Shown: piece by piece, positions 28,728 to 37,289 of the stretch
Layout of the letters: each line of letters starts with the position of its first letter
Position numbering within the stretch: position 1 is the stretch's first letter
Source: Candidatus Eiseniibacteriota bacterium
Lineage (GTDB): Bacteria; Eisenbacteria; RBG-16-71-46; SZUA-252
NCBI GenBank assembly: GCA_005893265.1
Contig: VBOX01000007.1
Coordinates: forward strand, 23,748 to 67,999
DNA length: 44,252 nucleotides
Reading direction: 5' to 3'
The notes under the pieces: model-generated
What the model was told of the DNA's origin: nothing
Database searches by the model: none
Seen by the model: the letters and a program-made list of their open reading frames with translations, nothing else
Program-made: the position numbers and the translations under genes

Positions 28728-29416
28728 ATCCCGCGAGCGGAAGAGGAGCACGCGATCCAGCGATCGCACTTTTCGCGAAGGCCCCCGTGCCCGGGCGCGT
28801 GAAAACACGCCTGGTTCCTCCGCTGACCCACGAGGACGCGGCCCGGGTCGCCCGCGCCTCTCTCGAGGATACGGCCCGGTTCATCGTGCCGGCGATCCGA
28901 GCGCACTGGACGCTCTTCCTGGACGGCGACGCGGATCGTCCTTTGCGGGCGCTGGCCGAGGAGGCCGGGGTCACGATCTCACCGCAGCGGGGCGCCGACT
29001 TAGGTGAACGGCTCGCCGCCGCGTTCCGCGATCTGCGCGGGCAGGGAGCCCGTCGGGTGATCGCGATCGGATCCGACGCCCCGACGCTCGATCCGGAACG
29101 GATCCTGGAAGCCATCGAGGCGCTCTCCGTCTGCGATGTCGCGCTGGGGCCGACGGAGGATGGCGGGTATTACCTGATCGGCATGAGCGGCGACCACGAG
29201 TCGATCTTGGATGAGATCCCGTGGGGAAGCGGCGCCGCTGCCGCGACCACGCTCGAGCGGGCCCGGGCGCGAAGCCTCGAGGTCCGCCTGCTCGCGCCTT
29301 GGTACGACCTGGACGACGCGGCGTCGCTGCTTCGGGCGTACGATGCGACCAGGCTGGGGTGGGCGCTGCGGCCGGTGCTGGAGGAGATCAGGGCGAGGTT
29401 GGGCACAAGCTCGTGA
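28724..29416 (+). CDS. TIGR04282/DUF2064-type nucleotidyl/glycosyltransferase
   Basis: 230 residues of a GT-A-like fold in the family annotated as TIGR04282 arsenosugar-type glycosyltransferases (DUF2064). Hallmarks are ALFAKAPVPGRVKTRLVPPLT, QRGADLGERLAAAF, IAIGSDAPTLDPERI, the diagnostic LGPTEDGGYYLIGM and LDEIPWGS, and WYDLDDAASL near the end. A role in arsenosugar or cofactor (F420-like) metabolism has been proposed for relatives, but the substrate here cannot be read from the sequence. GTG 28724 overlaps the glycosylase stop and begins just before the conserved strand; the same frame is open further upstream only as a shadow of the glycosylase. Confidence 0.88.
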   Translation: MNPASGRGARDPAIALFAKAPVPGRVKTRLVPPLTHEDAARVARASLEDTARFIVPAIRAHWTLFLDGDADRPLRALAEEAGVTISPQRGADLGERLAAAFRDLRGQGARRVIAIGSDAPTLDPERILEAIEALSVCDVALGPTEDGGYYLIGMSGDHESILDEIPWGSGAAAATTLERARARSLEVRLLAPWYDLDDAASLLRAYDATRLGWALRPVLEEIRARLGTSS

Positions 29417-29437
29417 AACGGGGATCCGCGGAGCTGT

Positions 29438-30241
29438 TCAGCCCGCCGACTTCAAACTCGCAAGCTCCTGGCGGACGGTGGCGGAGTGCTCGCCGTTCGG
29501 ATCCAATTCGAGAAAGCGCTCCCAAGCCCGCGCGGCGCCCGCGCGGTCACCGGTCTCCCGCGCCACGACGCCGAGATTGAGCCACGCGTTCTTATGACGG
29601 GGGTCCTCCTTCGTGACGTGCAGGAGCTCGGTCTTGGCGAGGTCGTTTTGTCCGCTCGAGTGATAGGCGATCGCCCGATCCACCCGAACGTCGGGGTTCT
29701 TGGGATCGATCGCGAGCGCGCGCGAGTAGTACTTGATCGCGTTCTCCCACTGGCCCGAATCGAACTCCAGATTCCCGAGGCCGATATTGGCGTCGAGGTC
29801 GTCAGGGTTTTTGGCGAGTGCGGCTTTGTAGGACTGCACCTGTTGCATGATCTGCGCCGGCATTCTCGGGGGAGCTCCCTGCGGCGTTCCGGCCATGATA
29901 TCGGCGGGTCCGGCGGGCATCCCCGCTTCCCCGCGCGGGCCGATCGCGGAGTGAAGCGCGAAACCGACCATGCCGCCCACCGCCAGCCCGACGACGAGGA
30001 ATAGCCAGGCAATGCCCGGGACGCCCTGCGAGCGGGGGCGTGGACCGGACCTCGCGGGCGCGTGGCCGCGTGCGCGAACTTGAGGCGATGCAGCCGCGGC
30101 GGAGGAAGCGCCCGCGCCGCGCGGGTCCAGGGGAGCGCCGCACGCATCACAACAGTCCAGGGTGGCCGGGAGCGATTCGCCGCAGCGGGGGCAGGCGCAG
30201 ATGTTCGGTTCGAGCGCTCTTGTCTGGGATGGAATGGACAT
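29438..30241 (-). CDS. Zinc-ribbon, single-span membrane protein with TPR domain
   Basis: The N-terminus holds a two-knuckle zinc ribbon (CPRCGESLPATLDCCDACGAPLD). After an Ala/Arg/Pro-rich linker comes one membrane span (IAWLFLVVGLAVGGMVGFAL), a Met/Pro-rich stretch, and about four TPR units (for example YYSRALAIDPKNPDVRVDRA and AWERFLELDPNGEHS). The TPR part is probably periplasmic and acts as a docking platform; partners are unknown. ATG 30241 begins just before the ribbon; the frame is open further upstream but without features. The first 80 bases are antisense to the rsgA start, and the initiation codons overlap as CATG if rsgA used an internal ATG. Confidence 0.83.
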   Translation of the reverse strand: MSIPSQTRALEPNICACPRCGESLPATLDCCDACGAPLDPRGAGASSAAAASPQVRARGHAPARSGPRPRSQGVPGIAWLFLVVGLAVGGMVGFALHSAIGPRGEAGMPAGPADIMAGTPQGAPPRMPAQIMQQVQSYKAALAKNPDDLDANIGLGNLEFDSGQWENAIKYYSRALAIDPKNPDVRVDRAIAYHSSGQNDLAKTELLHVTKEDPRHKNAWLNLGVVARETGDRAGAARAWERFLELDPNGEHSATVRQELASLKSAG

Positions 30242-31073
30242 GCTGCCGGCCTCACTGGGTCCGAAGCTCAAGTCCAAGTCCAAGAGCCGCGCGAACGTTC
30301 TGGCGGTCGGCGATTCCGTGGAGGTTGCGCGTGACGCCGCGGGCGCCCTCTCCATCGTTTCGATCGCGCCCCGTCGGACCTCTCTGGCGCGCGCGGGCGG
30401 CGAGGGTCGTGAGGCTCAGTTCGTCGCGGCGAACGCCGAGCAAGCGGTGATCGTTACCTCGGCGGCCGAGCCTCCGTTCCGTCCTGGGCTCGTGGACCGG
30501 TGGGCGCTCCTCGCACACCGCGGGGGCATCAGCCCGATGCTGTGCCTCAACAAGGCGGATCTCGTCACGCGCGAGGAAGCGGAGCGCATGATCGCCGACG
30601 CGGCGATCCCGCTTCCCTTCGTGCTCGTGAGCGCAAAGACCGGTTCGGGAATCAACGAGCTGAAGGAGACGATCCAGGGCATCACGTCGGTGTTCGTAGG
30701 GCACTCTGGGGTCGGCAAGTCCTCGTTGCTGCGCCGCCTCATTCCCGAGGAGCAGATCGCGACCGGAACGCTGAGCGAAAAATCAGGAAAGGGCCGCCAC
30801 ACGACGTCGAGCGCGCGGCTGTACCGCCTGCCTGAGGGAGGCCTGGTCATCGATACGCCCGGCGTGCGGAGCGTCGCTCTGGGAGGGACCGGTCCCGCCG
30901 AGGTCGCGAGCGTGTTCCCGGAAATCCAGGACGCCCCGCCGTGCCGGTTCACGTCGTGCACCCATCGGATGGAACCCGGTTGCTCGGTCCTTGCGGGCGT
31001 TCAGACCGGAGCCATCCCCGAGAATGTGTACGCGCGTTACCGGAAGCTTCTCCTCGAGGTCCTCGTCCCGTGA
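30162..31073 (+). CDS. rsgA: Ribosome small-subunit biogenesis GTPase RsgA
   Basis: A circularly permuted GTPase that checks late 30S maturation. It has an N-terminal OB fold ending in VLAVGDSVEVA, then the permuted G motifs NKAD (G4), VSAKTGSG (G5), GHSGVGKSSLLRRL (G1) and DTPGVRS (G3). The zinc knuckle follows as C-x5-C-x-H-x5-C in PPCRFTSCTHRMEPGCSV. The 303-residue length is right if the ATG at 30162 is used; that start supplies the first OB strand (GQAQMFGSSALVWDG) and overlaps the divergent zinc-ribbon gene by 80 bases. ATGs at 30201, 30234 and 30240 would shorten the OB fold. Its stop overlaps nagZ (GTGA). Confidence 0.92.
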   Translation: MAGSDSPQRGQAQMFGSSALVWDGMDMLPASLGPKLKSKSKSRANVLAVGDSVEVARDAAGALSIVSIAPRRTSLARAGGEGREAQFVAANAEQAVIVTSAAEPPFRPGLVDRWALLAHRGGISPMLCLNKADLVTREEAERMIADAAIPLPFVLVSAKTGSGINELKETIQGITSVFVGHSGVGKSSLLRRLIPEEQIATGTLSEKSGKGRHTTSSARLYRLPEGGLVIDTPGVRSVALGGTGPAEVASVFPEIQDAPPCRFTSCTHRMEPGCSVLAGVQTGAIPENVYARYRKLLLEVLVP

Positions 31074-32590
31074 CCTCCGCGGAGCTGGAAGCACGTCTCG
31101 GCGAGCTCCTGATCGTCGGTTTCCCCGGAACCGAGTTCACGCCCGAGGACCGGGAGCGCCTCCAGCGCGTGCGGCCCTCAGGGGTCATCTTCTTCGCGGC
31201 GAACTTCTTGGACCCCGACCAGACGTCCAGAATCACCCGGACGGTGCACGAAACCATCGGAACACCCGAGCTTCCTGCTCTCGTCGGAGTCGACGAAGAA
31301 GGGGGTATGGTCTCCCAGATCGCCGGATTTTGGGAGGTACCCCCATCGGCACGCGCGGTCGCTTCTTCCGGAGGGCCCCCGCTCGTCAAGGACCTCGCCC
31401 AGCGCACCGCGCGCCGTCTCCTGGCGCTCGGGATCAATTTGAACTTCGCTCCCGTCCTCGACATCGACTCAAACCCCGCGAATCCTGTCATCGGAATTCG
31501 AAGTTTCGGAAGCTCGGTCTCCCAGGTGACCGCCTGCGGGCGCGCCGCGGTCGAAGGCATTCTCGCGACCGGGGTCATCCCGGTCGTGAAGCACTTCCCG
31601 GGCCACGGGGATACGAACCAGGACTCACACCTGGTCTTGCCAACGGTGACGGCCGACCGGGCACGGATGGACCTTCGCGAGCTGCGCCCCTTCGAAGCCG
31701 CCGTGAATTGGGGCGTGCCCGTCGTGATGACGGCGCACGTCCACGTTCCGGCCGTGGAGCCCGACCCAGCGCTGCCGGCCACGATCTCGCGACGGGTCGT
31801 GACCGAGCTCCTCCGCGGCAAGATGAAGTTCGGTGGCGTCGTCGTCACCGACGCGCTCGAGATGGCGGGCGTGGCTTCCATCGCGCCCTACGGAGAGATC
31901 GCGGTCCGGGCGATCGAGGCGGGGTGCGACCTCCTTCTCTACTCCAAGCCCTCCCCCGGGCCCGAGGAAGCGATCACCGCGCTGCGCGAGGCGCTCCGAT
32001 CGGGGCGCCTGACCGAAGAGCGAGTCGGCGCGTCGCTGAACCGGATCCGGATGCTCCGCGCCGCGAGCGCCGCGCGCCCCCATCCGTGGAGCGATTCACT
32101 CGAGCGCGAGTCACGCCAACTCATCACCCCCGAGGAGCTGGATCGGGTCGCGGAGGGCGCGATGCGGATGCTCAAGCAGGGGGCTGGAGGAGTCCCGCTG
32201 CGGAATCCGGTCGACGTCCTGGAGGTGAATCGGCCCCCGTCACGCGCCGGGATGGCCGATCTGTTGCGCGCGCACGGCATGACCGTGCGGGAGGTCGACC
32301 CCGACGATTCGACGTGGCCGAAACGGCTCGAGGGCACGGCGCTTCTCACGCTCGCGGCGCGCGGCGCCTTGTCGCCTGAGGACGAGGCGGTCGCCCGCGG
32401 ATGGCTCAGGCGGTACCCGGAGACGGTGGCCATCGCGTCGTTGAACCCGCACGTAGCGGACGGCTGGGAGGAAGTGCGGACCCTCCTCACGACCTTCGAT
32501 AACACGCCGGCCAGCCGCCGCGCGCTTGCCAAGCGCCTCGCGGGAGCCGTCGATCAAGTGAAGCCGAGGCGGGCCCCGAGAACGACGTAG
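31070..32590 (+). CDS. nagZ: GH3 beta-N-acetylhexosaminidase (NagZ-like)
   Basis: A family-3 glycosidase that removes GlcNAc from muropeptides during wall recycling. Motifs are VGVDEEGG, LGINLNFAPVLDID, VVKHFPGHGDTNQDSH (the mobile loop with the catalytic His/Asp pair) and VVTDALEM with nucleophile Asp261. The 506 residues exceed E. coli NagZ (341); the extra C-terminal 150 residues look like a reduced second GH3 domain, as in Gram-positive and Bacteroidetes-type enzymes. No signal peptide is visible, so it appears cytosolic. GTG 31070 overlaps the rsgA stop. A bidirectional terminator follows 36 bases after the stop. Confidence 0.92.
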   Translation: MTSAELEARLGELLIVGFPGTEFTPEDRERLQRVRPSGVIFFAANFLDPDQTSRITRTVHETIGTPELPALVGVDEEGGMVSQIAGFWEVPPSARAVASSGGPPLVKDLAQRTARRLLALGINLNFAPVLDIDSNPANPVIGIRSFGSSVSQVTACGRAAVEGILATGVIPVVKHFPGHGDTNQDSHLVLPTVTADRARMDLRELRPFEAAVNWGVPVVMTAHVHVPAVEPDPALPATISRRVVTELLRGKMKFGGVVVTDALEMAGVASIAPYGEIAVRAIEAGCDLLLYSKPSPGPEEAITALREALRSGRLTEERVGASLNRIRMLRAASAARPHPWSDSLERESRQLITPEELDRVAEGAMRMLKQGAGGVPLRNPVDVLEVNRPPSRAGMADLLRAHGMTVREVDPDDSTWPKRLEGTALLTLAARGALSPEDEAVARGWLRRYPETVAIASLNPHVADGWEEVRTLLTTFDNTPASRRALAKRLAGAVDQVKPRRAPRTT

Positions 32591-32626
32591 GACGCGTTCG
32601 TGGAACGGACGCCGAGGCCAAACGAA

Positions 32627-32655
32627 ACGGGCGGCGCCTTCTGGGCACCGCCCGT
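32627..32655. terminator. Bidirectional terminator between nagZ and the HMA protein
   Basis: ACGGGCGG (32627-32634) pairs with CCGCCCGT (32648-32655); after one C/A mismatch, GCC/GGC extends the stem around a short loop. It lies between two convergent genes. Only short T runs flank it (CTTTCG on the plus strand, CGTTTCG on the minus). Confidence 0.7.
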
Positions 32656-32684
32656 GCTTTCGACCGCGCGATTCTAACGGACGA

Positions 32685-33170
32685 TCAGACCTTATCCTTC
32701 TTGGCCGCGGCCGGTGACGCGTTCGACCCGGCGGCCATCATCTTCACCAGCTCATCGCGCACCTTCGGACCCTTGGCCTTGAATGTGCACGCATAGCCGG
32801 CTTCCTTGATCGCCTTTGCGATCGCCTTCTGGTTCAGCTTTTGATCCCCGGCGACATACGCCGTCCTCGTTTCCAAATCGACCTTCGCGCAGAGCACACC
32901 CTTCTGCGCCATCGCCGTGGTCTGGATCTTGTCCGAGCACGCGCCGCAATGGGCGGTGGGAACCGCGAAGCTGAACACCGCGGTGTTGGCGCCAAACGTG
33001 CACTGGCCCTTGGCCTGCGCCGAGGAGCCGACCGTGCAGTGTGAACCGGCGGCCGCCTGCTTGGCTGCGCCCTCGGACCTGCCCGAACATGTGCTGCCGC
33101 CGGCCCACGCCGAACCGGCGAGGCTCATGGCGGCCAAAACCGCGGGAACGATCATTATCTTACGCTTCAT
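32685..33170 (-). CDS. Exported heavy-metal-associated (HMA) domain protein
   Basis: A signal peptide (KRKIMIVPAVLAAMSLAGSAWA) is followed by a Cys/Gly/Ser-rich linker (STCSGRSEG, SHCTVG, GQCTFG) and one ferredoxin-like HMA domain with the metal-binding pair in AHCGACSDKI, then VDLETRTAYVAGDQKLNQK and KEAGYACTF. It is about 161 residues with a Lys/Ala tail. It should bind a soft metal such as copper or mercury in the periplasm. Several extra cysteines in the linker could add sites. AAAGGAGAG precedes the ATG by five bases. No transporter P-type ATPase or mer genes are nearby, so the pathway is open. It ends at the nagZ-facing terminator. Confidence 0.87.
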   Translation of the reverse strand: MKRKIMIVPAVLAAMSLAGSAWAGGSTCSGRSEGAAKQAAAGSHCTVGSSAQAKGQCTFGANTAVFSFAVPTAHCGACSDKIQTTAMAQKGVLCAKVDLETRTAYVAGDQKLNQKAIAKAIKEAGYACTFKAKGPKVRDELVKMMAAGSNASPAAAKKDKV

Positions 33171-33247
33171 GACGGCTCTCCTTTCGAGAATTCAAGGTGT
33201 TCCGGCTACCCATCGAATGTACACCGCGCGCCCTGGGTGGTCTCCAG

Positions 33248-34543
33248 CTAATTGGAGGCGCTCCGGGCATGGTTCTTCATGTAGGCCTGCACCCCGTCCG
33301 CGAGGCGCTCCGCCACCTTGGACTGGAACTGGGCATCCTTGAGCATCGCCGCTTCGCGCGGGTTCGAGATGAACGCGGTTTCGACCAGAACCGAGGGAAT
33401 CTCCGGCGCCTTGAGCACGACAAAGCCCGCCTGCTTCACGCCGCGCGTGCTCAATCGGTCTTCGTCCCGGAGCGCGTCGACGAGGTTCTCCGCCAGCTCG
33501 CTGCTGCGCCGGACAGTGTCGTTTTGCTTCAGGTCGAAGAGGATTCCCAGGAGGTCGTCCCCCGTCTCGCGCGGGACGCCTCCGATCAAATCGGCGGCGT
33601 TCTCCGCCTCGGCGAACGATCGCGAAGCTTCGTCGGTCGCGCCGGTGAGCGAGAGGAAATAGACCTCGGTGCCGGTCGCGTCGCGATTCCGGCTCGCGTT
33701 GCAGTGGATGCTGATCATGATGTCCGCCTGATATTTTCGAGCAAGCTCGATCCGCTTCCGCAGCGGGATGAAATAATCCCCCGCGCGGGTAAGAAACGCG
33801 CTCACGCCGGAGATCTGCTCCAATTCCCACCTCAGCTTCTTCGCGATCGCCAGCACGACGTCCGCCTCGGGCAGCCTTCGATAGCCGAGCGCGCCGGTGT
33901 CGTCCCCGCCGTGCCCGGGATCGATCGCGACGACGAGGCGCTTGGATTTCTTGATCTCGGTCAGCTGCTGCTCCAGCTTGAGGTCGGCTTGAGGATTGGG
34001 AGGCGCCGGCACGTCGATGACGATGCGGTCCGGAATGCCGTCCGCCGCGGCGAGAACGAAGGCGAGCGGCGTCGTCGCCTGTTTGAGGCCGACCCGGACC
34101 AGGACTCCTGAGTCGGAGACTGACGGGAAGATGTCGGCTACCAGGCTGTCCCCGACGAACTCGGAGGTCACCGCGATCGATTTCCGCATTTTCGGGATCG
34201 AGATTTCGTACGAGGTAGGACCCGCGAGGCGGAACTGAGGTTCGACCGGGGGCGGGCCGGAAAGATCGAATACGAGCCTCGTGTGGTCGGGCGCGGTCCA
34301 GAAACGGATCCGGACAAGCTCGGGCGCCGGCCTGGGGGCGCGCGGAGGCGTCCTCGCGGCGTCACGCGGAGCCGCCGTCCCGGTCATCCCCAAGGATAGA
34401 ACGGCCACCACCCCGCAAACGGTGAGGCCCGTCCGAAGCCCCCGTCCTTGGGGCCTAAGGCCGGGCCAAACCGAGTGCGGCCGAGGCGTCTTCAACCGCT
34501 CACGATCATCCTTCAGGGTCCACCGCCAAGAACTGCGTCGCAT
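33248..34543 (-). CDS. N-acetylmuramoyl-L-alanine amidase with AMIN domain
   Basis: A periplasmic zinc amidase that cuts stem peptides from glycan strands, an AmiC-type cell-separation enzyme. A signal segment (TGLTVCGVVAVLSLGMTGTA) is followed by an AMIN domain (about 75-195, with RLVFDLSG) and an Amidase_3 core: IDPGHGGDDTGALG, the Glu ligand in RLPEADVVLAIAKKL, ISIHCNASRN and VETAFISNPREA with the catalytic Glu. The start is uncertain: ATG 34543 overlaps htrA by 38 bases, but a TTG near 34490, just after the htrA stop, would still leave an intact signal peptide. It follows htrA in the same transcription unit. Confidence 0.9.
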   Translation of the reverse strand: MRRSSWRWTLKDDRERLKTPRPHSVWPGLRPQGRGLRTGLTVCGVVAVLSLGMTGTAAPRDAARTPPRAPRPAPELVRIRFWTAPDHTRLVFDLSGPPPVEPQFRLAGPTSYEISIPKMRKSIAVTSEFVGDSLVADIFPSVSDSGVLVRVGLKQATTPLAFVLAAADGIPDRIVIDVPAPPNPQADLKLEQQLTEIKKSKRLVVAIDPGHGGDDTGALGYRRLPEADVVLAIAKKLRWELEQISGVSAFLTRAGDYFIPLRKRIELARKYQADIMISIHCNASRNRDATGTEVYFLSLTGATDEASRSFAEAENAADLIGGVPRETGDDLLGILFDLKQNDTVRRSSELAENLVDALRDEDRLSTRGVKQAGFVVLKAPEIPSVLVETAFISNPREAAMLKDAQFQSKVAERLADGVQAYMKNHARSASN

Positions 34544-36005
34544 CCCCACGTTTGATGAGCAGGATGATCGGCTTCCTCGGATTCTTCGCCTTGGCTCTAT
34601 CGATCGCGGCATTGTAGTCGCTGACGTCTCTCACCTTCGCATCGTTCACTTCCTTGATGACGTCGCCCCGCGTGACGCCGGCGTCATCGGCAGGGGTCCC
34701 TTGCGTGACCTCGGTGACGACGACCCCGGTCTTCTCGCGGATGTCGTTCTGCTTCGCGAAATCTCCGGTCACGGGTTCCACCGACAATCCCAGGATCTCC
34801 GTGGGGGGAGCGTTCCTCCGCCCAAGGAGCTTCTCATCAGGACGCTCGCCCAGGCGAACGTAGATGTCGCGTGGCTGCCCTTCCCGGAGCACGTGCACGC
34901 GGACCTTCTTGTTGACCGGCGTGTCGGCGACGAGGAGTCGGAAGTTCTGAACGTCCGAGACCTTCCTGCCATCGAACTCGGTGATCACGTCCTTCACGTG
35001 AAAGCCGGCGCTGTCGGCCGGGGTGTCCTGGCTCACGCTCGCGACAAGCACGCCTGAGACGTTCCTGAGACCCCAGGAATCGGCCAGCTCGGGCGTCAGC
35101 TCCTGCGGCGCGATTCCGAGCCAGCCGCGCGTGACCTTGCCGTGCGCGATCAGCTGGCCGGAGATGTGCTTCGCCATGTTGATCGGAATCGCGAATCCAA
35201 TCCCTTCGCCCGATGGGTTGATCGCGGTGTTGATTCCGATCGCTTCGCCGTGGATGTTGAGCAACGGCCCGCCGCTGTTCCCGAAATTGATGGAGGCGTC
35301 GGTCTGGATGAAATCCTGGTACGCGGGCGCGCCGCCGACAATGGAAAGATTCGTACGCCCCTTACCGCTGATGACCCCGACGGTCAACGTGCCGGAGAGC
35401 TCGCCGAGCGCGTTGCCGATCGCAACCGCCCAATCGCCGATTCGAACGTCATCCGAATCGCCGAGCGGCACCGTCGGAAGATCGCCGTCGGCGTTGATCT
35501 TGATGACCGCGACGTCCGTGCTCGGGTCGCTGCCCACCACCTTCGCCTTGAATTTGCGTTTGTCGTTCAGGATCACCGTGATGTCGGACGCGTCCCGGAT
35601 GACGTGGTTGTTCGTCAGGATCCGGCCGTCCTTCTCGATGATGAAGCCCGAGCCGCTGCTGGGGATCCTCATCGTTCGCGGGGTCTTGGGCTGGTTGGGT
35701 TGATCCGGGAAGAGCCTCTTGAAGAAGTCGCCGTACGGACCCTCGAAGTTCAACTGGGGGGATCCGTCCCCATCCACCGTCCGCTTGGTGTCGATGGTCA
35801 CGACCGCGGGAAGCACCCGATCGGCGATCTGCGTGAAGGGACTGTCGAGCGACGTTACAGCGGGTACGCTGGTCTCTTTCGCCTGGGTGATCGGCGAGAG
35901 GCTGAGGTTCCCCGCGAGAATGAACCCCACCACGATTCCGATTGCCAGGATCCCGCCCGCGAGAATCAGTACCTTCGCGGCACGGATGGTCTCCTTCGAT
36001 TCCAT
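34506..36005 (-). CDS. htrA: DegP/HtrA-family periplasmic serine protease with two PDZ domains
   Basis: It degrades or refolds damaged envelope proteins. An N-terminal hydrophobic span (VLILAGGILAIGIVVGFILA) acts as an uncleaved anchor or signal. The trypsin-like core has the full triad: His134 in TNNHVI, Asp164 in STDVAVIKI and Ser244 in NFGNSGGPL. PDZ1 (about 290-375, GWLGIAPQEL) and PDZ2 (about 400-490, with GTPADDAGVTRGDVI) follow. The length of 499 residues is typical of the Do family. GGAGG precedes the ATG. It is the second gene after the promoter at 36418-36447 and sits before the amidase. Confidence 0.96.
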   Translation of the reverse strand: MESKETIRAAKVLILAGGILAIGIVVGFILAGNLSLSPITQAKETSVPAVTSLDSPFTQIADRVLPAVVTIDTKRTVDGDGSPQLNFEGPYGDFFKRLFPDQPNQPKTPRTMRIPSSGSGFIIEKDGRILTNNHVIRDASDITVILNDKRKFKAKVVGSDPSTDVAVIKINADGDLPTVPLGDSDDVRIGDWAVAIGNALGELSGTLTVGVISGKGRTNLSIVGGAPAYQDFIQTDASINFGNSGGPLLNIHGEAIGINTAINPSGEGIGFAIPINMAKHISGQLIAHGKVTRGWLGIAPQELTPELADSWGLRNVSGVLVASVSQDTPADSAGFHVKDVITEFDGRKVSDVQNFRLLVADTPVNKKVRVHVLREGQPRDIYVRLGERPDEKLLGRRNAPPTEILGLSVEPVTGDFAKQNDIREKTGVVVTEVTQGTPADDAGVTRGDVIKEVNDAKVRDVSDYNAAIDRAKAKNPRKPIILLIKRGDATQFLAVDPEG

Positions 36006-36050
36006 TCCTCTTCCTCCGTCTGCCTGCGTCCTCAGCGGACGCTGGTTCCA

Positions 36051-36383
36051 CTATTGGGTTCTAGCCTCATCGGAGCCTCGGGAGCGAATCGCCCTGAGCT
36101 CCTCTTCCTTGGCCGTCATCACTTCTTCGATGGATTGAACCAGCGCCTTGAGACGCAGCGCTTCTGGATCCTGGGTCAAGTCTCCGAGCTTCTCCTCCGA
36201 CCACAAGGCGAGCAGGCGCGCGCCGAGATCGGCGTTGGCCCGGTTGCGGCCACGGCGAAGCGAAACCAGGTCCACCCGGAGGACGCCCGTGCGGACGGCC
36301 CGTTCCGCTTCTCTGCGGGCCCGTTCCGACACGGTGCGCACATCCTCTTGGACACGACCCCAAAACTTCGAAGCGGTGGTCAT
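36051..36383 (-). CDS. Small charged helical protein of unknown function
   Basis: 110 residues without a signal peptide or membrane span. The composition is Arg/Glu/Leu-rich, with long amphipathic helices (VQEDVRTVSERARREAERAV and LKALVQSIEEVMTAKEEEL) that suggest a coiled coil. A middle segment contains NADLGARLLALW. I do not recognise a family. The start is well supported: AGAGG precedes ATG 36383 by about three bases, and a promoter lies 35 bases upstream. It is the first gene of a unit with htrA and the amidase, so a role in envelope stress or wall processing is possible, inferred only from context. Confidence 0.75.
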   Translation of the reverse strand: MTTASKFWGRVQEDVRTVSERARREAERAVRTGVLRVDLVSLRRGRNRANADLGARLLALWSEEKLGDLTQDPEALRLKALVQSIEEVMTAKEEELRAIRSRGSDEARTQ

Positions 36384-36417
36384 AACCTCTCAATTCGCAG
36401 GCTGTTGCCCTGCATCC

Positions 36418-36447
36418 ACTCTAGGAAGGTACGGCGCCGTCTGTCAA
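36418..36447 (-). promoter_or_regulatory. Sigma-70-like promoter for the small protein-htrA-amidase unit
   Basis: A perfect TTGACA (36442-36447, minus strand) is followed after 18 bases by TAGAGT (36418-36423). The expected start near 36411 gives a leader of about 28 nucleotides with the AGAGG ribosome site. Confidence 0.7.
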
Positions 36448-36506
36448 GGTTGTAGTACCGCTTTCGGAGAGCATCGGTTCCAGGCCCGGTTGGGACCGAA
36501 GCGCGC

Positions 36507-36534
36507 TTGCCGGTGCCGTTGCGCCGTTTATACT
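36507..36534 (+). promoter_or_regulatory. Promoter of lpxH, predicted leaderless
   Basis: TTGCCG (36507-36512) and TATACT (36529-36534) are spaced by 16 bases. The -10 box ends eight bases before ATG 36543 and no Shine-Dalgarno sequence fits in between, so transcription should start at or within two bases of the start codon. Confidence 0.6.
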
Positions 36535-36542
36535 GACGCGCC

Positions 36543-37289
36543 ATGACCGAGCCCAGATGCGCCTATTTTGTCGCGGACGCCCACCTGGGCCAGGGAACTC
36601 CTGAGTCCAACCGGGAGCGGGAACACGACCTCCTCCGTCTATTCGACGTCGTTCGTGGGGAGCGAGCCGCCCTTTACGTCGCCGGCGACCTGTTCGATTT
36701 CTGGTTCGAATACGGCCACACGATCCCAAAGCGCTACGTAGCCGTGCTTCAAAGGCTGGGTGAGCTGCGGCGTGCGGGGCTTCCTGTTACATACGTCGGC
36801 GGAAATCACGACTTCTGGATTGGAGATTACCTGCGGCGAGAGCTCGACGTTGCGTTCACCGACGAGTCGCTCCCCCTCACGATCCAGGGCAGGCGCATCC
36901 TTCTCGCGCACGGGGACGGAATGGGTCCGGGGGACCGCGGCTACAAGCTCCTGAAGCGGGTGCTCCGGAACGGGATCGCGCGCCGGCTCTTCCGCTGGAT
37001 TCATCCCGACATCGGCATTCCGCTCGCCACGATGACCTCGCACACGAGCCGCCATCACGCCCCGCGCGCGCTGCGTGGCGAGCGGTGGCTATTGGAGACG
37101 CTCGGGCGCCCGGTCTTCCATGCCGGGTTCGACGCCCTGGTGCTGGCGCACTTTCACGTTCCTGTGCACCGGCGGGAAAGCGAGGGGGAGCTGGTTGTCC
37201 TCGGAGATTGGATCGAGCAGAGGAGCTACGCGCGGCTCGAGGGAGGCGTGTTTCGCCTCGAGGACTTTCGGGAGGGACCGGTCCCCTAG
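36543..37289 (+). CDS. lpxH: UDP-2,3-diacylglucosamine diphosphatase (LpxH-like)
   Basis: It hydrolyses UDP-2,3-diacylglucosamine to lipid X plus UMP in lipid A synthesis, at the inner face of the cytoplasmic membrane. The calcineurin-like metallophosphoesterase motifs are complete: VADAHLG, GDLFDFWFEYG, YVGGNHDFW, LLAHGDGMG and LAHFHVPVHRR, plus a basic amphipathic insert (KLLKRVLRNGIARRLFRW) as in LpxH caps. The length of 248 residues is normal. A close relative with another diacyl-nucleotide substrate is possible. The gene is monocistronic, and its stop overlaps the convergent PorV-like stop in CTAG (37286-37289). Confidence 0.9.
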   Translation: MTEPRCAYFVADAHLGQGTPESNREREHDLLRLFDVVRGERAALYVAGDLFDFWFEYGHTIPKRYVAVLQRLGELRRAGLPVTYVGGNHDFWIGDYLRRELDVAFTDESLPLTIQGRRILLAHGDGMGPGDRGYKLLKRVLRNGIARRLFRWIHPDIGIPLATMTSHTSRHHAPRALRGERWLLETLGRPVFHAGFDALVLAHFHVPVHRRESEGELVVLGDWIEQRSYARLEGGVFRLEDFREGPVP

